Assembly: GCF_000002595.2 (NCBI RefSeq)
Contig: NC_057013.1
Location: 1,254,501 to 1,318,500, forward strand
DNA: 64,000 nucleotides
Direction: 5' to 3'
Source: Chlamydomonas reinhardtii
Lineage: Eukaryota; Chlorophyta; Chlorophyceae; Chlamydomonadales; Chlamydomonadaceae
In this document: one piece after another, positions 1-12,518 of the stretch
Layout: every line of letters starts with the position of its first letter
How positions within the stretch are numbered: the first letter of the stretch is position 1
The notes under the pieces: generated by a model
What the model was told of the DNA's origin: nothing
Seen by the model: only the letters and a program-made list of their open reading frames with translations
Database searches by the model: none
Made by a program: the position numbers and the translations under genes

Positions 1-1
1 G

Positions 2-2393
2 ATCACTTGGGAGGAGGAGGAGCAGGAGGAGGAGGACGGGGGGGCCGTAGCTGGGGATAGCGACACGGCCGCCACAGCAGCAACCGCGGCCTCGGGCAGC
101 CCCCCGCCGCCGCGGCGCAGTGCCTCCGCCGCCGCGCGGAAGGCCACCGCCGCTGCCGCCAGCTCAGTCGTGAGTGCTTGCTGCGCCGCCTGCCGCAGCA
201 CCTACACCGCTGCCACCGCCGCAGCCGCAGCCGCCAGTCCCATTCGGCTGGCGACGGCGCTCGCTGCCGCTGCGGAGCAGCTGCCGTCGCCTTTCGCCGC
301 GCAGCGTGCCTCTGCCGCCGCAGCTGCAGCTGCTACAGCCGTAGCTAAGCAGCCGGCGCGTGCAGCGTTCCGTGCGGATGCGGTGGAGGCGTTGGCGGTC
401 GAGGGGCCGCTGCCCCAGGGCGTGCCGGAGCGGCCGGACCGGCTGCTGCTGGCGGCGGCTGCGGCGCCCCTGGTGGCGGGCGGCAGGTGGGCGACGTGGG
501 CGCTGCTGGCGGCCAGGTCACTCATCTACACGGACATCCTGGGTCAGGGCTGCGAGGTAAGGCCTACTGCACATGCATTAGCAGCATAGCATCCAATCGA
601 TGTTGTTTGGGCTGTACCGTTTCAATCAGCACATGCTTGCGTGCAAGCAGCTTCAGGCAGCGTCCGGCAGCATGCATGGCTGCTGGTCGTGTCTAAGCCT
701 TGGGAGCATGTGGTGGCTGAGCTTTGCTTCACGTTGGCGAGCAATCAAGGTCGTAGTTACTGCGCCGTCCTGCCCATACGGCCTTGCCCATAGATATGGC
801 CTTCTGCCATGTGACGCACGTGCAGGTGCGGCTGCTGCACCTCCCCACCGCCCGCCTGGCCGAGCTCAAGTCCCAGGCGACTGCGGAGCTGGCGCAGGAG
901 AAGGAGTGGGAGGAGTCCCACGCAGCAGCTCACGCGGCGGCAGCGGCGGGCGGCAACGACAACGCCGCCTGCTGTGGATGCGCGTGGCATGGCCCGGCGC
1001 TGCGTGACGTCCAATGGGTATCCAGCAATGACGTGTTGTGTGCACGCCTGATGCAGGCGAGTGCATGGGTGTGCGCGATCAGCCAGGGACAGGGTGTGGC
1101 TAGCTGTCTGCGCCCGCCCTGCCGTCTCGACCATTCGTGACCGCGGTACCACATGCTGACATGCGCCACACAGCGGGGTCGCGCTTCTGCCGCCGCCGGC
1201 CCCCCTCCCCCACCACCACAACTACCACCACCGCCGCCGCTGATGCCGCACACGCCGCCCGTACTTGCTCGCAGCTGCTGCACTCCACGCCGCTGCGCCA
1301 GATGTGGCCGAGCATGACGCTACTGCGCCCAGCCGACCTGCGCCGCCGCCGCCTGGGCGGCCTGAGCGGCCAGCAGAGCCTGAGCGGCCTGCTACCGGCA
1401 GAGACGGCTGCGGCTTCCGCGTCCGCGGCTGCTGCTGCTGACCCGCTGGTGCTGGGCAACGCCAGCTACGCAGCCCGGATGCAGGCGGCGGCGCCGAGTC
1501 GGCAGAGCCTGGGCCGGCTGGCGGGGCAGTTGCGGCAGTCCCTGGGGTGAGCGAGCGGATTTAGCAAAGCATTGGATACATGGCTAGCTAAGGCTGCGTT
1601 GGGGTTCAGAACGCTTTGGGAGGCTGAGCCAAAAGCGTGGGCGCCTGTTGGGCTACTGTCGGATGGTTGTTGGTCTCGTAGTTCTAGGCCGGTCGCGGGT
1701 CACCTGCACATAACCCATCAAGCCCCTTTCTCCCTTTTATACACACCGCATGCATGCCTCATGCTGCCATGAGTACAGGTATGTGGTCCCGCAGCTCAGC
1801 CGCAGCCTGGCGCAGGCGCGCGCCGCGTTGCAGCAGGTGCAGGCGCAGGCAGGGGCTGCGCTGCTGCTGCTGCCGGGGTCCGCGGCAGCCTCCCACCCGC
1901 AGGAGTGCGGGCAGTCACCGGCGGGGCCGCTGACGGTGGCGGCGCTGGACGTGCGGCCTGACCTGCTGACGGTGCGTGCGTGTCCTGCCGATGAGTTTGA
2001 TAACCGGTGCCGTACTGAGTTGCCTTTTGAGTTTGCTGTATGGCAGTTGCAAGAAGGAGGCAGGCCGCCCCTGCGCGCGCGGCTGCGCCCCGCTGTCTGC
2101 TTTGCCCTGTCCGCTTACTGGCACCCAGCCACAGTGTTGCTCACGTGCTTCGGGTACCAACATACAAACATGATGCCACGCACACGCAGTTCGGCCCGGA
2201 GCGCCCCGTGGCGGTGCTGCCCCTGGATGGCACGGTGGCGCCAAACACAGTGCTCGCTTACCCCGCCATCGCATCAACAGCAGCCCCCGGCGCCGCCGCG
2301 GGCAGTAGCACCTGCCTGGCAGCTGCGCTACACCGCGTGACGTGGCGCCAGCTGGATGCCATGTACGGCAAGGACCTGGCAGCCGCGTTCTAG
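2..2393 (+). CDS. BAHD-like acyltransferase, copy 1 (5' end outside window)
   Basis: This is the 3' part of a gene paralogous to the two complete genes that follow. Exons read as <2-556, 826-1056, 1275-1546, 1779-1971 and 2190-2393, giving at least 484 residues; phases match copies 2 and 3 throughout. The half carrying the HXXXD catalytic motif lies upstream of the window. Visible family features are the block LPTARLAELKSQATAELAQE, the block LLHSTPLR, and FGPERP in the last exon at the place of the BAHD DFGWG motif. The protein ends in DLAAAF. The first visible stretch is acidic and Ala-rich. The intron after 1056 appears to start with GC (CAG|gcgagt), a GC-AG intron. BAHD enzymes transfer acyl groups from CoA to alcohols or amines, mostly in the cytosol; substrate unknown. 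Confidence 0.62.
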
Positions 2394-3806
2394 CTGGAGC
2401 CTTGGCTGGAGCATAATCATAAGTGCCGTATTGGAAGGAGTGATCTGCTGCGTGCTTTAAGTAGGAGTAAAGTTTGTGCAGCGTGCCCTCAGGTCTTGGA
2501 ACAGTAGACACGTGAGACAAGTGGATTTACAGGATTGAGATTGTCTGATTGAGCCTTGGGGAGTTGTTGGGCTAAAGCTCTGTCATCATATTGCCATAGG
2601 TTTGGGTCCCGCGTACGGTATCATTTAGTTTGGCACGCGTTTTGCCCGTGCAGGATGAGCAGCAGGTGCACGCACACAGGTTGATGCCTGTGCGGACTTG
2701 CTTGTAGGCGTCAAGGAGCAGACAATACGGTATTGGCTCTGCTAACGAAGGAGTTACTGCGAAGCGTGGGTAGGCGCTCCGCCCCTCAGGGCGTGGAGTG
2801 GCAAGAGCGTGAATGCACTATGGTGGCCAGAAAATGTTGACTTCTCCGGAGCGAAGTATGAGCGTCGGAGAAGGCAGGTTCTCACGACGATTAAGTGGTA
2901 TGGCACGGAGGCTAAGTAGCGCAGCTGCTGCTGGTAGCAGCATCTGCCGTCTGTCTCTTTCTATCTTACAGTACTGTTCTGCCGTGTTTTTGCTTTTATG
3001 GCTGAAGTGCCTATTTCCCGCCCACCCACCCTTGATCTGCCGGTGGGAGGCAACTGAGAGACGCCTAACGGCCACTAGGTCAAAGTGAACTTGGGGTTTT
3101 CGGGTTTTCAGCACCGACTGTGGGGCTTGCTGTTTGCTTTGTTGCTTGTAACGTTGAGGAGTGAGAAGCGGGCTGCAGTAGGCAGGGTGTGGTTGTGGAG
3201 AGTGGACGGACTGAGGATGAGGCCTGCGTGATTGCACGATGAATAAGCTATAAGTTAATCCAGTACAATAGCAAAGCAACAGCTCTGTACGGTATCGCAG
3301 CAGGTGGATGCGGTCGTCACAGGCGGCGACCTGGCGGCGGCGCTGTGATGGTGAGAGTTTGAGCGCTCGGGTGTCGGGCGGAGCTATTGTGCGGCATAAG
3401 GTGCGGGGCGGACCTGATAGGCATGCCTTGTTGGGTGTGCTTGAAAAAAAACGCAACACTTTGCGGGGTTGTTGGGATTGGCACTGCTGCAGAACCGTGC
3501 CGATACACAGCCCGTGCGGTCCGTGTCGGAAACGGCGCGGCGGTCTCCCATCCGCCCCATTTGCCTGCCGCATGTGCTCATCAAAATAGACTTCACTAAA
3601 TTCATGAAAGCGGGAAGGGCAATCGGGATCAGAATCGGGATTGCAACACCGCGTCAGTTGGATCGGGCAGAACTTTCCCTGTCGTCTGCAATCCTAAATT
3701 TCTAACATTCAGGAAGTACTTGGGATACTGCGATACTCAGTTAAACTGCGTCGCATGTACCGGACTAGCACTCGAGTAGTTTGAACTCGAGTACACATTT
3801 CCGAGA
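2394..3806. other. Intergenic, acyltransferase copies 1-2
   Basis: I see no complete gene in this 1.4 kb. It should hold the 3' UTR of copy 1 (TGTAA at 3147-3151 is a candidate polyadenylation signal about 750 bases after the stop), the orphan 3' fragment at 3297-3353, and the promoter of copy 2. Confidence 0.5.
3297..3353 (+). pseudogene. Orphan 3' end of an acyltransferase paralogue
   Basis: About 55 bases ending in a stop match the last codons of copy 2 (7353-7412), including the codons for GGDLAAAL, the TGA and the following bases. Apart from a small indel the stretch is nearly identical. Nothing else of the gene is recognisable upstream. It reads as debris from unequal exchange or a deleted fourth copy. 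It could be a remnant of the event that made copies 1 and 2. Confidence 0.6.
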
Positions 3807-5306
3807 ATGGGCGCCGCGCCTTCAAAGGCGTCAGGCTTTTGGCCAAACTTCCGCGTACTATCAGATGTTCTCGTTCAAGGCCAGGTTGATGAGACGACGG
3901 GCCCTCGGCGAGGGCCAGCCATGGCCGAGACAGACCAGGCCATGCAAGATGCGTCCAGCTTTGGACTTCAGCTGCTCTTCCGGCAGTCGCTGGTGGCACC
4001 GCTGCTCCAAGCTGCACTTGAAGAGGCCTTGACGGACCTGCCGTGGTTTGCGGGCCGGCTGGTGCTGCGCGAGGTGGGTGGGCGGTGGGCACGGAGGTTG
4101 TGAGGACGGATGGCGTGTGCAAGAGTAGACCGGCCTGGCACTGGTAGTACCGTATGGCTTGGTGATCGTGCGTGTATGCGGATTAGATGAAGGCCATTCC
4201 GTTTGGTGCACTCGATTGGTATAGGGTGCAGGTTCATGCACATGGCGTGGACAAACCGTCGGGAAGTCATAGGCATGCCCCAGGCCGCAAACCTGAATCC
4301 TTCAAGTTGTGCAGCATTGGACTTGTCCGTAACCGCCATGCAGGGCGGGCGGCAGTTTGACGTGTCCTGCTGCAACAGCGGCGCCCGGCTGGTGGTCGCC
4401 GCCACCTCCGCCAGCCTGCAGCAGGCGGAGGCAGCCATGCGCAACAGCACAGGGATGGCCTCCCCCGGCACATCCGTGCTCAACCCCTATCGCTCGCTGG
4501 TGCTGCCGGTGGATGCAGACGCCATTGTCCGGCAGAAGGTGAGACAGTGGGTCCCCATCGGCAGCCTTTTTCCGCACCCCTTTCGGTTCCCGGCGCCACG
4601 CCTCGCACACCTGTGTGTGGCACTGCATGCGTCGCGTCACGGCCCTGCATATATCCTATGCCAATCACCGATCCCTTCATCTCCCCAAACCACCTGACCA
4701 CGCCCGCAGCTGCCGCTGGCCTCCGTGCTCCTGCTGCACCTGCGCGGCGGTGGCGCGTTGCTCATGCTGTCTTTGTACCACGGCATCGCGGACTTTGAGT
4801 CGCTGCAGACCTTTGCTGCGCACCTCTCGGCCGCCTACAACCGCCGGGTGGCGGCGGAGGCGGCGGCGCGGGAGCCGCCGCCGGTGGACATGCTGCTGGG
4901 AGAGCTGGACAGCCGGTCTTTTCAGACGCGCGCAGCGGAGGTCGTGAACCCGCGCACAGGAGCTTTCTTCAACCCGCAGTGGCCGGCAGAGGTGCTGGCG
5001 GCAGGCGCAGCCGCCGCTGCGGCGGCGACCGGCACGGCGACTGTGGCCTCGGCGGCTGGGCCAGCGGCGCCCCCGACCGCCACCGCCGCACGCGCGGACG
5101 CGCACCCAACGCAAGCACCTGCTGCGGCAGCATTAATTGCGGCGGCGGCACCAGCACCAGCAGCACTGGGTGTGCCGCCGCGGCCCGAGAGCTATATGTT
5201 GGCGCGGCCCTGGCAGATGGCGGTGGTGGTGTACCACTACATCCGGGAGGTGGTGGTGCGCGGCGGCGGGCTGGAGGTGGGTGCGTGCGCGCATGTGTGG
5301 GCCATG

Positions 5307-5358
<52 letters not shown>

Positions 5359-6582
5359 GCGTGTGTGTGTGTGTATGCTGGATCACAAGGAAGGGAGCAC
5401 ATACGCCGGCCCTCCTGACACTCTTCTCGCTCACTCGTCGAGATATTCTATCCGCTGCTGCCTGCTGCTGCCCGCCGCTGCCTGCTGCAGGGCCGTGTAG
5501 TTCGGGTGCCGGCGGCCCGACTGGAGCAGATCAAGCAACGCGCCCACACCGAGCTGCTCCAGCTGCGGCAGGAGGAGGAGGAGGCGGCCCAGCTGCAGCA
5601 GCGGCAGCAGCAGCAGGGGAAGGGGCTAAAGGGCCGGCCGCAGGAGGGCGGCGGCGGCAGCATTGAGCTGCATGCCTCGGCAACAGCAGCAGCAGCAGAG
5701 GCAGTGGGCGCGGCGATTGCCGCTGGCGGCGGGGCGGCGTGGGTGTCGGCGAGGGACGCGCTATCAGCTCGGATCACGCAGGTGCGTAACGCGTGTGTAA
5801 TTGCATTCCGTAACCTTGCAATAAGGCGAGGCCATGCTTGCGAATGCTACTTACCCATGCCGCCGCCCACACACGTGCACAGGTGATGCACGCGTTGCCG
5901 GTGCGGCGGCAGGGGCCCATGGTGCTGCTCCATCTGGTGAACATGCGGCGGCGGCTGCAGGGGCCGCCGGGGCAGCAGCTGCAGGCAAGCGCCGCAGCCG
6001 CAGCAGACCACGGCCAAGGCCGGGTCCCGCTGGGCGGCAGCGGTAGCGCCGGCGGTGTGCCTGCGGCTGCGGAGCAGCTGGCGGCGGCGGCAGCTGCAGC
6101 TGCCACCTCCGCCGCGGCTGCACCAGCCGGGTTGCCGTCAGCGGCTGCTGCTGCTGCAGGTGGTGGAGGTGCTACTGCTGGTGCTGCTGCCGGGGCCGCT
6201 GAACTGGTGCCCATGCGCCAGCTTGGGAACATGGCATACGGGGTGTGGCTGGATCTGCCGCCGTGCCCCTCTCAGCAGGAGCGGTTGGGACACCTGGCCA
6301 GCCGCATCCGCACCGCCATCACGCAGTGAGTGTGTACATATGGTGTGTGGCGCCGTGCGGTGCCGGGGTCACGTGATGGATGTATATGTGGTGGCGGGCA
6401 CTTTGGGTAGCGTGTGATGGGTGCACGCCTGCATGGCATGCACATGGGGGCACCGCACCAGAGTAGCGAGGCTTTCGGCGTGCTGCTTGCATCTTTTGCT
6501 GCAACGCATGCATTTCAGCTAACACAAGTGCAACCGCACATCGCATACACTGTCTTTGCGCAACGTTTTCCTTATGCTCTTC

Positions 6583-6647
<65 letters not shown>

Positions 6648-7407
6648 ACACTTCGCGTCGTCTGGGCGGGCTTTCGTTTCGTTTTTTAACACACACATAC
6701 ACACACTTTCTCTTCGTTTCCCTAACACACACGTTCGTGCCACGCGCCGCAGCCACGTCGTACCTCATTTCCACGACACGCTGGCGCAGCTGCGGTCTCT
6801 GTTGGCGGTCCCGGGCGCCGACGCGCGTCGGCTGATGACCACGTTGGTTGCGGGCTGGCGGCGGCGGGAGGCGTGCTTGTTTGCGCCCGAGGGGCCGCTG
6901 CTCATAAACCACTGGATCATCCAGCACAAGCTGTGGCAGGTAGGCGCGGCCAGACAAGACGCGGTTCGTCACGTGTTTGTTGACCCTCGCATGCTGCTGT
7001 TCCTATTGCCTCCCTGTTCCCATCCCTCCCTACCTCCCTACCCGCTGCCGCGGTGCCGCCGCACCCTCTCATCTTCCCCTTCCCACGGCCACGTGGTGTG
7101 CCGGTTGCAGTTAGGACCCGAGCCGCCGCTGGAGCTGCTGCCACTCGGCGATTGCCTCATCCCCAACCTGTTCCTCACAGTGGACAGCCCGCCTCAGCCC
7201 CCGGCAGTAGCAGCGGCGGCGGGGGCGGGGGCGGCGGCGGCGGCTGCTACAGCCGCCTCTGGGGCGGCCGTGGCTGTCGGCAGCAGTAGCACTGGCAGCG
7301 GCAGTAGCAGTAGCAGGCGGGACCTGTTGATGGTGGTGGTGCTGCACAAGCTGGTGTGGCGCCAGCTGGACGCGGTCACAGGCGGCGACCTGGCGGCGGC
7401 GCTGTGA
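3807..7407 (+). CDS. BAHD-like HXXXD acyltransferase, copy 2
   Basis: Seven exons (3807-4073, 4344-4538, 4710-5276, 5491-5781, 5883-6325, 6753-6939, 7111-7407) encode about 748 residues, long for a BAHD enzyme (usually 430-480) because Ala/Gln/Gly-rich loops are inserted. LPWFAGRL at about residues 78-85 matches the N-terminal BAHD block. HGIAD at 178-182, after a GGG turn, fits the catalytic HXXXD. INHWIIQHKLWQ followed by LGPEPP stands where BAHD enzymes have the DFGWG segment, which is degraded here. The start MGAAPS fits an N-myristoylation consensus. The expected reaction is acyl transfer from an acyl-CoA; substrate unknown. Another HXXXD fold, such as an NRPS condensation-type protein, is possible but fits the end motif less well. 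Confidence 0.66.
5308..5372 (+). repeat. (GT)n microsatellite in intron 3 of copy 2
   Basis: About 65 bases of nearly pure GT with two GC interruptions, followed by a partial match (CACAAGGAA) to the flank seen at other GT tracts in this window. The homologous intron of copy 3 also carries GT tracts. Confidence 0.95.
6530..6651 (-). repeat. (GT)n-linked dispersed repeat, inverted copy
   Basis: A (CA)n tract at 6584-6651 is preceded by about 44 bases whose reverse complement matches 10553-10596 with about two mismatches (key words GAGCAYAAGG, ACGTTGCG, GTGTATGCGATG). The two sit in non-equivalent introns of copies 2 and 3 and in opposite orientation. This suggests two insertions of one small element carrying a GT tract rather than shared ancestry of the introns. 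No coding capacity is visible. Confidence 0.6.
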
Positions 7408-8012
7408 TGATGAGGGCTGGGGCCGGGTGCCGATGACACGGACTGGCGGTGGACTAGGGGAGCAGGGGGTGGTACAAAGGATGGAGCAGGGGAGGGGCGT
7501 GAGGCACGGTGAGGCGCGGCGGCTCACAGCTTGACTGCCGGGTGATCGGGTCAGAGGGGAGGGGCGGCAGTGGTTGGACATCACGTGCTCAGTCCCGCAG
7601 TGTGTGGTACTGGGTGGCCAGCTGCGTAACGTCTGGTGTGAAGGCGGCGGGGGTTGTCCCGTCGCGGTGGTGGCGTCTCCCGCGGAGGGGCTCCCGCCTC
7701 CGGGACCCTTCGGGTTTTAGGGTCCGAAGGGTTTACGAGCACCTCACCTAGTGTGTAGGCCATACCTGTCAAACATATGGGACATCTTACGCGTAGTCAG
7801 CGCCTTCCCTGGCGTTTTGAAAATCTTCGCGAAGTACATGGGAGTTCACGGCCCGGGTTACGTCAAACCAACCGCCAGCGCTTTGATCCGACCGGGATCG
7901 TGACCCCCTAGTCTGCAGTCTATGTCCTGTCTTGTGGTCGCTGCTATGCTTCATGCGTCCTAGCGGGTCCGTTGTGCGAACTTGTGTCGGTTCGCAGCGA
8001 TACAAGTGGGCG
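7408..8012. other. Intergenic, acyltransferase copies 2-3
   Basis: No gene is seen. A block at about 7685-7740 can fold: CCCTTCGG is answered by CCGAAGGG ten bases later, with an overlapping GGACCC/GGGTCC pair. It resembles the short GC-rich hairpin repeats seen elsewhere in the window. The last 100 bases should be the 5' UTR of copy 3. Confidence 0.45.
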
Positions 8013-10644
8013 ATGGGCGCGAAGAATTCTCGCTCGGCGCCCGCTGTGCCTGCGGCCGCGGCGCAAGCAATTAAAGCACCGACGGGTATCGTCACTATCG
8101 AGTCAAATGAGCTCGTGGCCGCCCCGACCAGCCGCACGGCCCCTGCGGACGACGAGCGAGCTCTGTCGACTGGCGACCAGGTCCGTTCGGGGGGGGGGCT
8201 CCGGGGGGGGGGGGCTTGGGAGGATGCTCGGTGCTAGCGTAGCTAGCGGAGTGCGCAGGGTGGGGGACGAGGGTCCGGGGTCACACGGCCCAAAGCGGAG
8301 CACGTTCATTGCCCGCCCTCGTTTACCCCCATGCACCCTGCCTCCCCTCCCCTCCTGTCCTGTACTGTCCTTCCCCTGCCCGCCCTCTCTCACCGCCACG
8401 GCCGCCGCATGCTGCTGCTGGCACCCCGGCCTTCCCCGCCTGCTCCTGACGACCTCCTTGCCGCATGCACATGCAATGGGACATGCACTTGCATGAGGCA
8501 TGCACATGCAATGGGACATGCACATGCATGAGACATGCACATGCATGAGACATGCAATTGGAATGAGGCGTGCACGTGCAATGACATGCACTGCTGCAAT
8601 GACCGCACGCACGCAGTGTTTGCTGGGCCTGAGTGACGTGTGTGCTCAGCTGCTGCTGGAGGAGGCGCTGAGTGCTGAGCTGCTGCGGGCCGCACTGGCG
8701 GAGGCGCTGGCGGCCGTGCCGTGGTTTGCAGGCCGACTGGTGCTGCGGCAGGTGCGTAGGGAGGAGGGAGGAGGGAGGAGGGAGGAGGGAGGAGGGAGGA
8801 GGGAGGAGGGAGGAGGGAGGAGGGAGGAGGGAGGAGGGAGGAGGGAGGAGGGAGGAGGGAGGAGGGAGGAGGGAGGAGGGAGGAGGGAGGAGGGAGGAGG
8901 GAGGAGGGAGGAGGGAGGAGGGAGGAGGGAGGAGGGAGGAGGGAGGAGGGAGGAGGGAGGAGGGAGGAGGGAGGAGGGAGGGACGGCGTACGTACACAGA
9001 TAGCATGGAAGGGGTGCGGCCTGCGATTGCGTCAAGTCATGGACGCCTCCCCAAGCCCCGCCTCTCCCCCGGCACCCGCCGCGCGGCCCGCCCCACCCCC
9101 TGCCCCTGCCCCCCTCCACTCACCTCACGGCCTGACCCTTCACCGGCAGTCGAGCACCTGCCGGTACTTGATGCACCACCTCGCAATCCGTGCCCCACAC
9201 ATCTTTCCTTCACCGCTTCCCTGCAATCCTTCTCCGCCCCTCTCCGCTCCTCTTCTCCCCTCGCCGCCCCTTCCACCCCACTCTCAAGCAGTCCGGCGCC
9301 TTTGATGTGTCCTGCTGCAACAGCGGCGCCCGGCTGGTGATCGCAGCCACCTCCGCCAGCCTTCAGCAGGTGGAGGCAGACATCACGCCTCCCAAACCTC
9401 CCCTGAGGTCTCGTGCCGCTGCCGCCACTGCTACTGCCGCCGCTGCCACGGCCGCTGATGGAGCTGCTACAGCCGCCGCTGCTACAGCCGCCGCTGCAGC
9501 GGGCGGGTTCGCAGCTTGCCCGGGTGACCGCAGCGGCATGGCTGGCGGAAGCGGTGCTAACCCGTGGGTGTGGCAGGAGTTTGCGATGCCGCGAGACCCC
9601 ATGGCCATTGTGCAGGACAAGGTGCGAGCTTGTGGGTGTGGGCCTGTGGGGTGTGTATGTGTGTGGGGGCACACCTGGGTCACATCGCTGCCCGCTGCCG
9701 GCCTCCCCTGCTGCGTCCCAGCCCACCACGCACACAGCAGCAACCACACATTGTGTTTTGACACTTCACCCGGTTAACCCACCTCCCCCCCGCCCACTTC
9801 CCCAAACTGACGACCCGCCCGGCCTGCTGCGCCCGTGCCCGCAGCTTCCCCTGGCCTCCGTGTACCTGCTGCACCTGCGCGGCGGCGGCTGCGTGCTGAC
9901 GCTCACAGCCTACCACGGCATGGCCGACTTTGAGTCGCTGCAGACCTTTGCCGCGCACCTCTCGGCCGCCTACAACAGACAGCTACAGCTAACCGGGGAG
10001 GAGAGGGCGCAGAAGCCGCCGGCTGCAGCGCCGCCGCTGACTGAGGCCCCGGCGCCGCCTCCAGGGCTGTCAGTGGAGCAGCGGAACCAGCAGCAGCGAG
10101 GTCAGAAACAGGAGGTGGTTGTGGCTGTGGCGTCGACTGCGGCAGCAGTAGCAGGGCCTGCCGCAGCTGCTGCTACTGCCGCCCCGCATGCGCCGCCAGG
10201 GGTGCTGGTGGAGGTTCAGGTGGCGTCGCGTTCCGGCAGCGCAGCCGACCTGCTGCTACAGCCGCCGCAGCAGCCCGTGCTACAGCCACAGCTGCCGCTA
10301 CAGCTGCTACAGCCGCCGGAGGCGCGGCGCAGCCCCCGCTATGACCCGGGTGCATTGGAGGCGCTGGCGGCGGCGGAGCTGCCGCCCGGCGTGCCGCCGC
10401 GTGAGCGCACGTTCGCGCCGAGCGCCGCCGAGCTGGGGGAGGCGATGCAGCGGATGACGCACGAGGTGGCTGTCCGCGGCGGCGGCAAGGAGGTGCGGGT
10501 GGCGGCGTCTGCGTGTGGTCGTGTGTGTGTGTGTGTGTGTGTGTGTGTTAAAGAGCACAAGGAAAACGTTGCGAAAAGACAGTGTATGCGATGCAGCAAA
10601 GCGACGGTTTACGGATGTTACCTGAAGTTACCTCGCATACCTGC

Positions 10645-10712
<68 letters not shown>

Positions 10713-12474
10713 TGTGTGTCTACCGCTCATGACGCGGGTTGGGGGTTACGCATGAGTGTTCGCGGGGCTTTGGAGACTCGAGGGCATGCCTGCTGTTTGT
10801 GTCCTCTCCAGCAGCTGACCCACACATCCCTTGCCTGCCTCCTGTCTCCGACACCCGGCGGCCCACCAAACACATAACCACACAAAGCACTTCCCCTTCT
10901 GCCCTCCTGACGCACACACGCACAGCGCCGACTGTTTCACGTGCCCGCCGCCCGCGTGGCCGAGCTCAAGGCCCAGGCGACTGCGGAGCTGGCGCAGGAG
11001 AGGGAGCGCGCAACCGCGGCGGCGGCGGCGGCGGCGGCAGACCCCAGCGGCGGCGATGACGAGGAGCGGCAGCAGCTGCAGATGCTGAGGGACGTGGAGT
11101 TCGTGTCTACCAAGGACGCGTTCGTGGCGCGGCTGCTGCAGGTGGGTGGCGGGTGCGGCAAGCAGGACTGATAGAGCGCGTGAGGACTGCTTGGTGCGGC
11201 CGTGGCGTGCAAGTCGGGATTTTGATAGGAGGTGAGGAATAGCAAGCGCGCGTCCCTACTGACCCTACGCCAGCACACGGCTATATTGGGTGCCCCTGTA
11301 GTGTCTCCGTCTCCAACCCACCGTTTCCGCGCCCGCCCTCCCAAGCCCTCGCCCGCCCTCGCCCGCCCTCCACCACCCTCCGCCCTCTGCACGCAGCTGC
11401 TGCACTCGGTCCCGCTGCGCCGCGGCACACCGCTGACACTGCTGCAGGCCGCCGACATGCGCCGCCGCGTCGTGGACGACCTCCGGGCCCCAGCAGCCGC
11501 AGCCGCAGCCGCAACAGAAGTAGGAGCAGGGGCAGCGACAACAGAAGTAGTAGCAGCAACAGAAGTAGCAGAAAGGGCTGCAGCAACAGAAGTAGTAGCA
11601 GCAGGAGCATCGGTGCGGGCGTCAGCGCCGTCGGCGGCACCTGCTGTCGAGAGTGCGGTCGGAGGCAGCGGCGGCCATGGGGCCCCGACGCAGCAGCCGC
11701 ACCGGGGGGTGCCGCAGCCGCTGCCGGTGTCGCAGCTGGGGAACGTGCTGGGCACGGCACGTGTGGACGGATTGCGGGCGTCGGAGCAGAGCCTGGGGTG
11801 GGCGGCGGGGCTGCTGCGGCACTCCCTTACCAGGTGTGTGTGTGTGACATGTGTGTACGGCACGCACCGTAGATAGGTTGTTACTAAGTGGCAATGCGCG
11901 AGATTGAGTACTGTACATCAACGTGTAGCTGCGTGTTGCTGTAGTGTTCCCACCCATGGCTCTTCCCGCCCCTGCCACACATCACGGACGTATGTACGGG
12001 CAGGTATGCCCCGGCGCAGTACCGCCGCAAGCTGTACGACGACGTACAGCTGGTGGCCGCACATGGCGGGCGCGGCCTGATGTACGAATTCGTACTGGAG
12101 CGCCGGCTGCAGTACAACCTGACGGCGGTGGAGGGACCAGTGCTGGTGTCGTGCTGGGAGGTGGAGTACGAGCTGTGGCGGGTACGTGCCTGGCTGGGAG
12201 CATGTCTAAGCATGTATACGCTCGCATACCACCCGTCCCAAGCCACGCACAAGACGCTGCATATGCACGTAATCACTTGCTGCTACCTGTAAGGCCCGCA
12301 TGCAACCCAGCATGTACGATGTCCTTGTGTTCGTGCGTGTGCATGTGTGCAGTTCGGTGGCCAGCGGCCGCGGGTGTTCCGAGGCCTGGGCGACAGCAGC
12401 ACAAGCACCGCCATTGTGGTGTCCTGCCCGCCGCCGCACCCTGATGGCGACACCGCGGGCGGCGCCGACAAGAT

Positions 12475-12518
<44 letters not shown>

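Noticed and set aside
5286-5402. Open frames encoding Cys-Val or Thr-His runs
   Set aside because: They are translations of (GT)n or (CA)n tracts inside introns; the same artefact occurs near 6600, 10650, 14330 and 16200.
8646-9119. Repeat protein of LLPPPSS units
   Set aside because: Antisense reading of the GGAGGGA minisatellite; no start, promoter or flanking domain.
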